In this document: positions 6,623 to 12,833 of the stretch, piece by piece
Layout: each line of letters opens with the position of its first letter
Position numbering within the stretch: the first letter of the stretch is position 1
Source: Anaerolineaceae bacterium
GTDB lineage: Bacteria; Planctomycetota; Phycisphaerae; FEN-1346; JAACEH01
Length of the DNA stretch: 12,833 bases
Assembly (NCBI GenBank): GCA_011682595.1
Contig: JAACEH010000063.1
Span: 1 to 12,833 of the forward strand
Direction: 5' to 3'
Notes under the pieces: generated by a model
What the model was told of the DNA's origin: nothing
The model's database searches: none
Seen by the model: the letters and a program-made list of their open reading frames with translations, nothing else
Made by a program: the position numbers and the translations under genes

Positions 6623-8090
6623 ATGGCATCTGCTATCCGATTCACGAAAATTGTCGCCACCGCCGGGCCGGCCACCGAGGCCGACGACCGGCTGCGGTCC
6701 CTGTTCGGCGCGGGCTGCAACGTCATTCGCCTGAACGCCTCCCACGGGACGGCCCAGTGGCGAGAGCGAACCCTGGCCCAGGTCCGCCGCATCGCCAAGG
6801 AGATGGGCCTGTTCGTCGGCGTGTTGCTCGACCTGTCGGGGCCGAAGATTCGCATCGACCAACTCAGCAGCGATCCGCTGCAACTGGAAGTCGGCGGCAC
6901 GGTGACCATCGCTGGCCGGGAGTTGCCGGCCGGCGGGGCCGCCCTGGCGACCACCTGGCCGGCCATCGTCGCCGACTGTCAGCGGGGCGAAAAGATCCTG
7001 CTGGACGACGGGGCCCTGCGGCTGGTGGTTGAGGAGTCCGGCCACGGGCAACTCCTCTGCCGGGTCGAGGTCGGCGGACTGCTTCAGATGCACAAGGGCG
7101 TGAACCTGCCGGGGACGGCCATCTCGGCCCCTGCCCTGACGGCCAAGGACGACCGGGACCTGGCCTGGGGGCTGGCCGCGGGCGTCGATTACGTGGGCTT
7201 GTCGTTCGTCAGGCGGCCGGAAGATATCATCGAGCTTCGCCGCCGGATCGACCAGGCGGACTCGCGGGCCAGAATTGTGGCCAAGATCGAAAAGCCCCAG
7301 GCCGTCGAGCATATTGAAAAGATTATCGAACTGAGCGACGCGGTGATGGTCGCCCGGGGCGACCTGGGCGTGGAGATGGACGTGGCCCAGGTGCCGCTGG
7401 TGCAGAAGCGGATCACGCGACTGGCCGTCGAGGCCGGCAAGCCGGTGATCATCGCCACGCAGATGCTGCAATCGATGATCCGCGCCCCGCAGCCGACCCG
7501 GGCGGAGGTCTCGGACATCGCCAACGCGATTCTTGACGGGACCGACGCCATTATGCTGTCCGGGGAAACGGCCGTCGGCGACTACCCCGTTGAAGCGGTG
7601 GCCGTCATGGACCGCATCGCCAACCTGACCGAAAATCACGAGCGGGAATTTGCCGGCTGGGCAGCGGGTGGGCGGGGGGCGACGTCCGGCTGGGACGACA
7701 CCGATTCGGGCGGCGCGTCGGAAAGTTTCCGGGCCGAAACCGCCCTGGCCGACGGGGCGGCGCGAATCGCCATGGACATCGGCGCCCGGGCGATTGTCGT
7801 GCTGACCCACTCCGGGGCCACGGCCCTGGCGGTCAGCAAGCAGCGGCCGGAGGCGCCCATCGTGGCCATCACCGACCGCCTGGACACCTGCCGGCGAATG
7901 GCCCTGTACCGCGGGCGTGTTTGCCGTTTTCCACAGCGAGATCATCAGCTCCGGTAATCTGCGGGGGCGGGTCTCGGAGCTGCTGGGCGGCGGGAAATGG
8001 GTTGAGGCCGGTTCAACCGTGGTTATAATCAGTGGGCAGTTTCCCGACAAGTCGGGGTCGAGCGACATGCTGCAGATTCACCGCTTGTGA
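6623..8090 (+). CDS. pyk: Pyruvate kinase, interrupted by a single-base frameshift near 7914
   Basis: Pyruvate kinase catalyses the last step of glycolysis (phosphoenolpyruvate plus ADP to pyruvate plus ATP) in the cytoplasm. The A domain shows RLNASHG (R36), DLSGPKIR, the catalytic K221 and metal-binding E223 in AKIEKPQ, ARGDLGVE with D247, and ATQMLQSM with T279; a B domain spans about 72-168. The first frame runs 430 residues to R at 7910-7912 and would then stop at 7957. If one G of the GGG at 7913-7915 is removed, reading continues as GVFAVFHSEIISSG for 58 more codons to TGA at 8088-8090, giving 488 residues with a typical pyruvate kinase C-terminus (STVVIISGQFP). Either a sequencing or assembly error, or a recent mutation. 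The start is ATG 6623, with GGAG (6610-6613) nine bases upstream. It follows aspS by 148 bases. Confidence 0.93.
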
Positions 8091-8128
8091 CGGCCCCTGG
8101 ACGCCGAGACCCTTGGAGACGATGGCCG

Positions 8129-8743
8129 ATGAGAATTCTCCGCCGAACCGCCCTGCTGTGTGTAGTCGCCGCGGGGGTGGCCTGCGCCGTCGGCGGGTGC
8201 GGCCGGTCGAGTGCCGCCCTGGACAATAACAATCCGATGACCATCTCGACCAGCGACCGCATGCTGGTCCGTTACGAGGTGACTGATCTGCTGGAGGCCA
8301 TGTTCTTCGAGGTGGAGCGTCCGCCGAGGTCGCCCGATCGGATAGACACCCTGCCGCTGACCTCGTCACACTTCACCGAGTTCTGGCGGCCCGACGTGCG
8401 GACATTCGCCGACCGCATGGAAAGCGCGCTGCACACCATGCAGCGGACGGTCACGGTTTATCTGCGCAAGGCGGCGACGTTGCCAGGCGACCAAGCGGCG
8501 GCGGCGAGCGAGAGTGCGGATGGTCTGTCGATCGAGGTGGTGGTCCGCAAGGAGCGTCTGTCGATGCCTTCCTCGATCGACGCGACCGGGGCCAGCGAAG
8601 CCTACTCGGTCTTCAGCGGCAGCGTCCAGGCGCTGGAAGATTACGAGAAGAAGTACGGCGTTGGCATCCGCTGGGTCGACTACGGCCGCGACAAAGCCCT
8701 GGAGCAGTACATCCTGAAGCGAATTCTCAAGCGTCTGCAATAG
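8129..8743 (+). CDS. Small predicted lipoprotein, function unknown
   Basis: A 204-residue protein I do not recognise. It starts with a positively charged lipoprotein signal peptide with lipobox VGGC (cysteine about residue 25), so it should be lipid-anchored in the cell envelope. The mature part is mostly soluble and alpha/beta-like, with a charged C-terminus rich in Lys, Arg and Tyr. ATG 8129 is chosen because GGAG at 8115-8118 lies ten bases upstream and it puts the signal peptide at the N-terminus. A GTG at 8087 in the same frame overlaps the corrected pyk stop by four bases and would add 14 residues before the signal peptide; it is less likely as a start but could allow translational coupling. 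The gene probably shares a transcript with pyk, and it converges on the minus-strand gene ending at 8830. Confidence 0.78.
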   Translation: MRILRRTALLCVVAAGVACAVGGCGRSSAALDNNNPMTISTSDRMLVRYEVTDLLEAMFFEVERPPRSPDRIDTLPLTSSHFTEFWRPDVRTFADRMESALHTMQRTVTVYLRKAATLPGDQAAAASESADGLSIEVVVRKERLSMPSSIDATGASEAYSVFSGSVQALEDYEKKYGVGIRWVDYGRDKALEQYILKRILKRLQ

Positions 8744-8801
8744 AAGGCTGTGTCCGGTGCCGGGGCGGGCATGCTTGTGGACAGGCGGCGCGTGAATTCC
8801 A

Positions 8802-8830
8802 ACTTGGGCGTAAAAAATCCCGCCTCAAGT
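8802..8830. terminator. Hairpin between convergent genes, possible bidirectional terminator
   Basis: ACTTGGGCG (8802-8810) pairs with CGCCTCAAGT (8821-8830), with one bulged base, across a loop holding a run of six A (T on the minus strand). It lies between two convergent genes and its right arm touches the stop codon of the gene ending at 8830. The A/T run is in the loop, not after the stem, so this is not a classic intrinsic terminator. Confidence 0.3.
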
Positions 8831-9609
8831 CATTCCCTGATGTTCTGGTATTGGACCGATTCGGAGGTGGCTTGGGTGGCTTGCCTGCGGCCGTAGAGTT
8901 TGCGGATGTGCTCGGGGCTGCTCAGGTCGCTGGTCAGGATTTCCATCTGCTCGGCGGTCAGGACCTCGCGGAGCATGTCTTGGAACTGCTTGTCGAGCAC
9001 GTCCTGGCGAATCCGGTTCCCCTGGCCAACCAGTTGTGTGTACCGGGAACGGTTGGCCTGAATCTCCTGGTCGTTGCGGTCGGCAACAGCGGCCTGCATG
9101 TCTTGCTGCACTTTCTGCCGCCGGGCCCAGACATCTTTAAGCGCCTCTTCGATCTTGGGCTTCATGGCCTCGGTGATCAGGGTGATCTGTTCTTTCTGAT
9201 GGTCGGTCAGTCGCAGGTCGGCGTCGGCGGCCCGGCCGAGCCGAAGAAGCTTGTAGGTGCTGGGCAGGCGGTACTTGACCTCCTTGCGCATCCGCAGCCA
9301 GCGAGACCGGATGACGGCCTGTCGTTGCCGGGGCGTCATCTCCGCGGCCAGGCGGCTGTGCGGACTGGCCAGCGGCGTACGCACGTTGCCGCCGGTTCCC
9401 AGATCGCCGCCTGCCTTGTCCGCCGCCGGGCCGGTCGCTTTGGCGGCTGTCTCGGCGTCGGTGAGTTGCTTCGCCGCACCTGTGGAAACCACGGGCTGCC
9501 CGCCGGCTGCATCCGGCGCGCCGTCCTGCCGCGTGCAGAGCACCACGGCGATGCCCGCGGCGGCAATTGCTGTCACGACGACGAGGATGATAATCGGTGC
9601 CCGTTTCAT
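8830..9609 (-). CDS. Membrane-anchored LTxxQ (Spy/CpxP-like) protein, paralogue of the gene at 9985-10764
   Basis: A 259-residue protein with a single N-terminal membrane anchor (about 4-25), then a low-complexity Ala/Gly/Thr linker (about 28-85), then a long, highly charged helical region (about 90-245). Two LTxxQ-type motifs are visible: LTDHQKEQI (134-142) and LTAEQMEIL (217-225). Helical LTxxQ repeats are the hallmark of Spy/CpxP periplasmic proteins, which act as chaperones or envelope-stress sensors; I infer an extracytoplasmic helical protein of that type but no proven role. The neighbour at 9985-10764 has the same length, orientation and layout, including a shared motif (MKPKIEEAL here, MKPRIKSLL there), pointing to an old tandem duplication. 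A GGAG site lies about seven bases before the ATG. A TATGAA-like -10 is seen about 70 bases upstream, but with a poor -35. Confidence 0.78.
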   Translation of the reverse strand: MKRAPIIILVVVTAIAAAGIAVVLCTRQDGAPDAAGGQPVVSTGAAKQLTDAETAAKATGPAADKAGGDLGTGGNVRTPLASPHSRLAAEMTPRQRQAVIRSRWLRMRKEVKYRLPSTYKLLRLGRAADADLRLTDHQKEQITLITEAMKPKIEEALKDVWARRQKVQQDMQAAVADRNDQEIQANRSRYTQLVGQGNRIRQDVLDKQFQDMLREVLTAEQMEILTSDLSSPEHIRKLYGRRQATQATSESVQYQNIRE

Positions 9610-9984
9610 GGGCTTCTCCTATCGATTTCCGCGCTTGTGGGGCCCCGGGATTCCCGTGGTGTCGGCTCGGCGCTGCCTGCTATTCATACGACTACCCTCG
9701 GCAAGAAAGCAAGCCGGTCCGCAACCGAATCGGCAGCCGGGTAAGAAATGTGCGTGATTGTGGATTCCGACACTCTTACGGGGGGCGCCACGCAACGCCG
9801 TGAACCAATTGGCCTGCCAGAAAGCCCCCTGCACCCACCTCCGCCGAGGCTACGGCGGACATGCCGCAGGGGGATGCTGTGCGCTGTTGGTGTCCCGTCG
9901 TTCGACCTCGAGGCTCTCGACAGGCGGCAGTGCCGCGGGCTTGTCATGAGGGTGCCAATGCTACTACGTGAAACTGCAAACCGC
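9610..9984. other. 375-base gap between the two LTxxQ paralogues
   Basis: No convincing gene is seen; the short open frames on both strands lack ribosome sites and family resemblance. The part next to 9609 should hold the promoter and leader of the gene at 8830-9609, including GC palindromes GGGGCCCC and GGGATTCCC (about 9638-9653). The middle holds the hairpin element at 9825-9873. Confidence 0.5.
9825..9873. repeat. Nested palindrome between the LTxxQ paralogues
   Basis: CCCCCTGC (9825-9832) pairs with GCAGGGGG (9866-9873), enclosing a second perfect stem TCCGCCG/CGGCGGA (9840-9846/9853-9859) with a six-base loop. No T-tract follows on either strand, which argues against a simple terminator and for a REP-like palindromic unit. 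The layout (outer arms, inner hairpin) recalls, but is simpler than, the elements upstream of aspS and pyk. Confidence 0.6.
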
Positions 9985-10764
9985 TTAGCGGTTCAGATAG
10001 TGTACGTTGGGCGAGCGTTTTTTCAGCCACTCGTTCTGCTCGGGCGTCAGGATGTCCTGGAGTTGGAGTTTGAACTCTTCGTCAAACTGTTTCTTGATTT
10101 CGTTGGTATTCCTGCGCAGTGTCTGGAGTTCCTCGTTCAGCGGGGGCACCTCGTCGCGGCGGTTCTGCCGGAACAGGTCGCCCATCTGTCGGCGAAGTTC
10201 GTCCTCGCGGGCCCAGTTGTCGGCCAGCAAGCTCTTGATTCTCGGCTTCATCGGCTCCAGCACATTCTTGATCTGCTCCTGTTGCAGGCCGGTCAGCTTC
10301 AGGTTCGCATCTCTCTGCCAGCGCAGCGAGTTCACCGTCATTTGCGAGGGCAGGCCATAGCGACGCCGCTGGCGATACCTGCGTCGCCGCTCGCGCATCA
10401 ACTGGCGGCCCAACTCTTTTCTCTCCTCGGGCGTCAGGGTGGCCAGCAACTGGCGGACGCGTTCCTTGGTTTCCTCCGGGGCCGGCTCCTCGGGCTCCTC
10501 TTCAACAATCATCTCCCCGGCCGTCTCCGCCGTTGTCTCAGCGGCCGGACCAGGGGACGCCGGCTTGGTTTCTTCGACCGACACGGTCGGCGCGGGATCA
10601 ACCTGCGGCTGCTCTTGCTGCCGGGGTTCGTTCGGCTGCGGCGCCTGGGCCTGCCGCTGGCCGGCCCCGTTGCCGGACCCCAGGCGATCATAGACCACCA
10701 GGCCGACCGCCCCGATGGCCAGGGCAAGAACCACGGTTACGATGACCAGCAATGTCCTGTGCAT
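9985..10764 (-). CDS. Membrane-anchored LTxxQ (Spy/CpxP-like) protein with acidic Pro/Glu linker
   Basis: A 259-residue protein with a membrane anchor near the N-terminus (about 5-25), a Gln/Pro/Glu-rich acidic linker (about 30-100), and a strongly charged helical region (about 100-255). Three motifs of the LTxxQ kind appear: LTPEERKEL (110-118), LTGLQQEQI (157-165) and LTPEQNEWL (239-247). An unusually basic patch of arginines (about 124-136) precedes the second. It has the same layout as the paralogue at 8830-9609 but different linker chemistry. Spy/CpxP family members bind unfolded protein or regulate envelope-stress kinases; that role here is inference. A GAAAGGAG ribosome site lies six bases before the ATG at 10764. 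It is transcribed towards its paralogue, but the palindrome-bearing 375-base gap makes one transcript uncertain. Confidence 0.78.
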   Translation of the reverse strand: MHRTLLVIVTVVLALAIGAVGLVVYDRLGSGNGAGQRQAQAPQPNEPRQQEQPQVDPAPTVSVEETKPASPGPAAETTAETAGEMIVEEEPEEPAPEETKERVRQLLATLTPEERKELGRQLMRERRRRYRQRRRYGLPSQMTVNSLRWQRDANLKLTGLQQEQIKNVLEPMKPRIKSLLADNWAREDELRRQMGDLFRQNRRDEVPPLNEELQTLRRNTNEIKKQFDEEFKLQLQDILTPEQNEWLKKRSPNVHYLNR

Positions 10765-10981
10765 GTGTGGCTCCTTTCAGGAAACTGCGTTGCCCTGAGT
10801 TTAATGCTGCTCCGATTTATTGTATCGTCCGAGCGCACCGTCCACCATCACCTTGTACGCATGGAACCCCGCCATCGGCGAACTATCCCGGAAATTCGAA
10901 CCCAGCAGACCTACTTTTCCGCGTAGCTGAACCAGTCGAAACCGGATAGGATGCTTTGGGCCCTTTTTGGCTTCAGGCCGA

Positions 10982-11143
10982 TTCGGCGGCACCGGCGACA
11001 TCAGCCTGCTGATCATGAAGCTCAACGGCAATCCGCCGGCGGGCTATCACGAGAAGGCCTTTGACCTCGACGCCAACGGCGGTGCCGAGCCCGGAGATGT
11101 TACGCTCCTGATCAACATCCTGAACGGTGTGCCGGTGCCCTAG
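10982..11143 (+). pseudogene. C-terminal remnant of a dockerin protein
   Basis: The plus strand encodes a dockerin-like tail: TGDISLLIMKLNGNPP, then FDLDANGGAEPGD with the D-x-D-x-N-G spacing of a calcium loop, then VTLLINILNGVPVP and TAG at 11141-11143. The frame is closed upstream by TGA at 10928-10930, and there is no start codon with a ribosome site or signal peptide. The intervening codons (10931-10981) look non-coding. The upstream sequence to 10764 belongs to the leader of the oppositely oriented LTxxQ gene. It is therefore best read as the 3' end of a larger secreted protein gene whose body was lost. It differs clearly from the dockerin at the end of the 2632-4371 gene, so it is not a recent copy of it. 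Confidence 0.6.
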
Positions 11144-11233
11144 CCAGCAGACGGCGGCACCGGAAAAGCCAAAAATAAGGCGGAGCCCCAATCGAGGGCC
11201 CCGGCGCCTTGCGATTCTGTGCCTTGCCCCGCT

Positions 11234-11836
11234 CTATTCTTTCAGCTTGGCGTCCAGGTCGAGGTCGGCGCGCTCCCAGCCTTCGCGGATTTCGTCCTTA
11301 CCCTGGTAGCGCCAGAAGAGCAGGAAGCCCTCGCTGCGATCGTACTTGGCGTAGTAGTAGTTGGCGGCGACGAACTTGCCGTCCGAGTGGACGAAGATCA
11401 GCAGTTTGACGATGCCGGTCTGTTCGACTGAGCGGTAGAGGGCCAGTTCGGGCGTCGGCGTCGGCGAATTGGGCACCGGCAGCGACGGCAGGCCGATCAG
11501 GGACTTCTTATACTCGGTGCCCAGCCCGCCGGAGGAGATCTCGGCTACGAAGTCGGCCCCCTCGGCCGCATCGACCAGGCGGCAGCCCATCTCGGCGAAG
11601 CGGGCCCGGGCGGCGGCGCGAATGTAGTGGACGTCGTAGGCCTGAAGGTTCGAGAAATCCAGGTAGACCGTTTTGCCGGAGAGTTGCGGCAGATCGATCC
11701 TCTCCATCACCTTGTCGACCGCCCCGGAGAGCAGCAGTTGCTCGATCGCCGTCCGCGGCGTGTTGCTCACCAGGCGCGACGTGCAGCCCGTCAGACACAA
11801 AGATATCAGAAACACCGTTGCCGCGATGCGACTCAT
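11234..11836 (-). CDS. Predicted lipoprotein, DUF6655-like
   Basis: A 200-residue envelope lipoprotein. The N-terminus has a positive start, a hydrophobic stretch and lipobox LTGC with the lipid cysteine at residue 18. The early mature region SNTPRTAIEQLLLSGAVD is a strong conserved-looking block, and later segments alternate beta strands and helices, ending in a charged DLDAKLKE. From memory it resembles a family common in planctomycetes (I believe DUF6655); this was not verified and no function is known. The start at 11836 is chosen because GGAGG lies five bases upstream and the signal peptide begins there; the frame stays open further upstream but gives no plausible protein. A TATTAT -10-like hexamer (11903-11908, minus strand) lies about 67 bases upstream without a good -35. 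Confidence 0.75.
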   Translation of the reverse strand: MSRIAATVFLISLCLTGCTSRLVSNTPRTAIEQLLLSGAVDKVMERIDLPQLSGKTVYLDFSNLQAYDVHYIRAAARARFAEMGCRLVDAAEGADFVAEISSGGLGTEYKKSLIGLPSLPVPNSPTPTPELALYRSVEQTGIVKLLIFVHSDGKFVAANYYYAKYDRSEGFLLFWRYQGKDEIREGWERADLDLDAKLKE

Positions 11837-12359
11837 CCTGACCTCCGCAAAAACATCCACTTTCGATTGCCGCCCAATCCGACCTTTGGTGACAGCCGGG
11901 GCATAATAACAGACAGAGACTGTAACAGGAAAGCCAAGCTTCGCCAATTCTGCCCGGCCAGTGGAAAACTGCGGGGCATTCACCGCGGCGATCAGGAAAA
12001 CAACACAGGGGCGACCCCGTGTCGCAACCGCTGTGTGCAGCATTCCTTGGGCGGCCGGTCGCGGAGCCACAAGGCATCAAACAAGCCAGCCGCCCGGATC
12101 TGGTCGGACTGGTGTCCCCTGAGATTCCGGGCGACCGGATTCAGCTCTCGATCCTCTGTTTCTGCCCCCTCCTTCTGCCGTGACACCACAACAGGCCTCG
12201 CCACAGGCGAGCGAGGTGCTGCCGATATCTATGGTAATCCTATGCGCGGCTGGTTCGCAGTCAAGACCTCAAAAACCATACGGCGGAAAATATAGGGGGG
12301 AAGTCCCAGGACGCATGGTCCCGGCGGCCCCGAAAGGAAGCCCCAGAATGCATAGACAA

Positions 12360-12402
12360 CAGCGGGTAGTCGGCCCTGCGCAGTCGCCTGCCCGCTGATT
12401 TT
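12360..12402 (+). terminator. Imperfect 15-bp hairpin followed by a short T-run
   Basis: CAGCGGGTAGTCGGC (12360-12374) pairs with GTCGCCTGCCCGCTG (12383-12397), with one mismatch and two G-T pairs, and ATTTT follows at 12398-12402. It has the form of an intrinsic terminator on the plus strand, yet no plus-strand gene lies upstream for over a kilobase. It may end an unrecognised small RNA, or be a palindromic repeat. Confidence 0.4.
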
Positions 12403-12534
12403 GCGCCGGGCCGGCGACATCGACTTGCGACTTGCCGCCGCATCGGTCGCCCCCTCAGGGCCAGAGCGGTGAGCGGACACGGCTCCCTCTCGAAGGTGAC
12501 CTGGCGTGCAGGAAAGCAATGCGGTTGTGCATAC

Positions 12535-12568
12535 ATAAAAAACCCCCGACCTGTCAAGATCGAGGGTT
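12535..12568 (-). terminator. Intrinsic terminator of the cold-shock gene
   Basis: Read on the minus strand, AACCCTCGA (12568-12560) pairs with TCGGGGGTT (12549-12541), including one G-T pair, around a ten-base loop; the downstream arm runs into a stretch of T (12542-12537). It begins 21 bases after the cold-shock stop codon, where an intrinsic terminator is expected. Confidence 0.85.
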
Positions 12569-12589
12569 CGTTGTTTTCAGCACAGGCGA

Positions 12590-12796
12590 CTATTCAGCAA
12601 CGCGCCTGACGTTTTCAGCCTTGGGGCCTTTGGGGCCACTGGTCACATCGAACTCCACAGCCTCTCCTTCCGCAAGCGTCTTGAAGCCTTCGCCCTGGAT
12701 GCTGGTGTGGTGGACGAAGACGTCACTGCCATCGTCCTGTTCAATGAACCCAAAACCTTTTTGGTCATTGAACCATTTCACTTTTCCTCGAGCCAT
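12590..12796 (-). CDS. csp: Cold-shock domain protein (CspA family)
   Basis: A 68-residue single-domain cold-shock protein, the standard length for CspA relatives. It binds single-stranded RNA and DNA and acts as an RNA chaperone or transcription antiterminator in the cytoplasm. The nucleic-acid-binding motifs are intact: RNP1 KGFGFI (13-18) preceded by GKVKWFN, and RNP2 VFVHHTSI (26-33). The second aromatic position usual after VFVH (Phe in E. coli) is His here, as in many bacterial CspD/CspA variants. The Gly-Pro-Lys loop and ENVRRV end are typical. The ATG at 12796 is preceded by GGAG nine bases upstream. A clear intrinsic terminator follows. The leader, often long and temperature-responsive in this family, is cut off by the window end, so regulation cannot be judged. 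Whether this copy is cold-induced or constitutive is unknown. Confidence 0.96.
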   Translation of the reverse strand: MARGKVKWFNDQKGFGFIEQDDGSDVFVHHTSIQGEGFKTLAEGEAVEFDVTSGPKGPKAENVRRVAE

Positions 12797-12833
12797 TCCT
12801 ACGATCTCCTAAGCCCTTCCCGGTCCTTACAGT

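Larger units (their letters stand above)
11837..12589. other. About 750 bases without a convincing gene
   Basis: The end near 11837 is the leader of the lipoprotein gene; the other end holds the cold-shock terminator. Between them several open frames exist on both strands, but none has a ribosome site, signal peptide or family resemblance. Palindromes are present: ACACAGGGG/CCCCGTGT (12003-12011/12015-12022, one bulge), CTCGCC/GGCGAG (12197-12202/12206-12211) and the larger hairpin at 12360-12397. A structured RNA is possible, but I recognise none. Confidence 0.5.

Noticed and set aside
6302..8068. A 588-residue minus-strand open frame spanning the end of aspS and pyk
   Set aside because: It covers two well-supported plus-strand genes and a palindromic gap, and its product is low-complexity His/Arg/Gly-rich.
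10880..10920. A GGTTCGAAT on the minus strand resembling a tRNA T-loop
   Set aside because: The flanking bases do not form the T-stem and there is no acceptor, D or anticodon arm.
8851..10926. Long plus-strand open frames (297 and 392 residues) opposite the LTxxQ genes
   Set aside because: They run antisense to genes with membrane anchors, LTxxQ motifs and good ribosome sites.
11837..12070. An N-terminal extension of the lipoprotein gene to 12070
   Set aside because: It would bury the lipoprotein signal peptide in the protein and lacks a ribosome site; ATG 11836 has both GGAGG and the signal peptide.
11992..12204. A 70-residue minus-strand frame with an RELNP...LRGHQSDQIR translation
   Set aside because: It recalls the spurious 'RDLNP'-style hypothetical proteins often predicted in databases; there is no good ribosome site or fold. 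At most a repeat, not a gene.
12290..12350. GGGGGAAGTCCC and GAAAGGAAG resembling RNase P or SRP RNA signatures
   Set aside because: The flanking conserved blocks of either RNA are missing and the matches are inexact.

Overview
The window looks like chromosomal DNA of a high-GC planctomycete, most likely of the Phycisphaerae type. The main clues are a secreted enzyme-like protein ending in a type I dockerin, a second orphan dockerin tail, a zinc-ribbon protein and lipoproteins of a planctomycete style, strong GGAG ribosome sites, and intergenic DNA rich in GC palindromes. This lineage call is inference; no rRNA or tRNA gene is present to confirm it.

Layout. 15-1787 (+) is a membrane histidine kinase whose sensor domain carries a c-type haem motif. 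It converges on 1849-2394 (-), a small zinc-ribbon protein. From the divergent gap a good promoter and a triple 8-bp repeat lead into 2632-4371 (+), a secreted TIM-barrel/Ig-like/dockerin protein. Then come three plus-strand genes: aspS (4672-6474), pyk (6623-8090, broken by one extra base near 7914 but otherwise complete) and a small lipoprotein (8129-8743). These converge on two minus-strand paralogues of 259 residues each (8830-9609 and 9985-10764), membrane-anchored proteins with LTxxQ helices of the Spy/CpxP kind. After them lie a dockerin remnant on the plus strand (about 10982-11143), a minus-strand lipoprotein (11234-11836), a stretch of about 750 bases without a convincing gene, and a cold-shock protein with a clear intrinsic terminator (12590-12796, -).

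The genes do not form one pathway. aspS and pyk are housekeeping genes (translation, glycolysis). Most of the others are envelope or secreted proteins: the kinase, the dockerin protein, two lipoproteins and two anchored LTxxQ proteins. The most striking non-coding feature is a pair of related ~80-bp elements, one just upstream of aspS and one just upstream of pyk. Each has 11-13 bp perfect terminal inverted repeats enclosing two further hairpins, and base changes between the copies preserve pairing. I found no CRISPR array, phage, transposase or recognisable defence system. The best candidates for something new are the paired hairpin elements, the pyk frameshift and the repeat-built ribosome site at 2603-2626.
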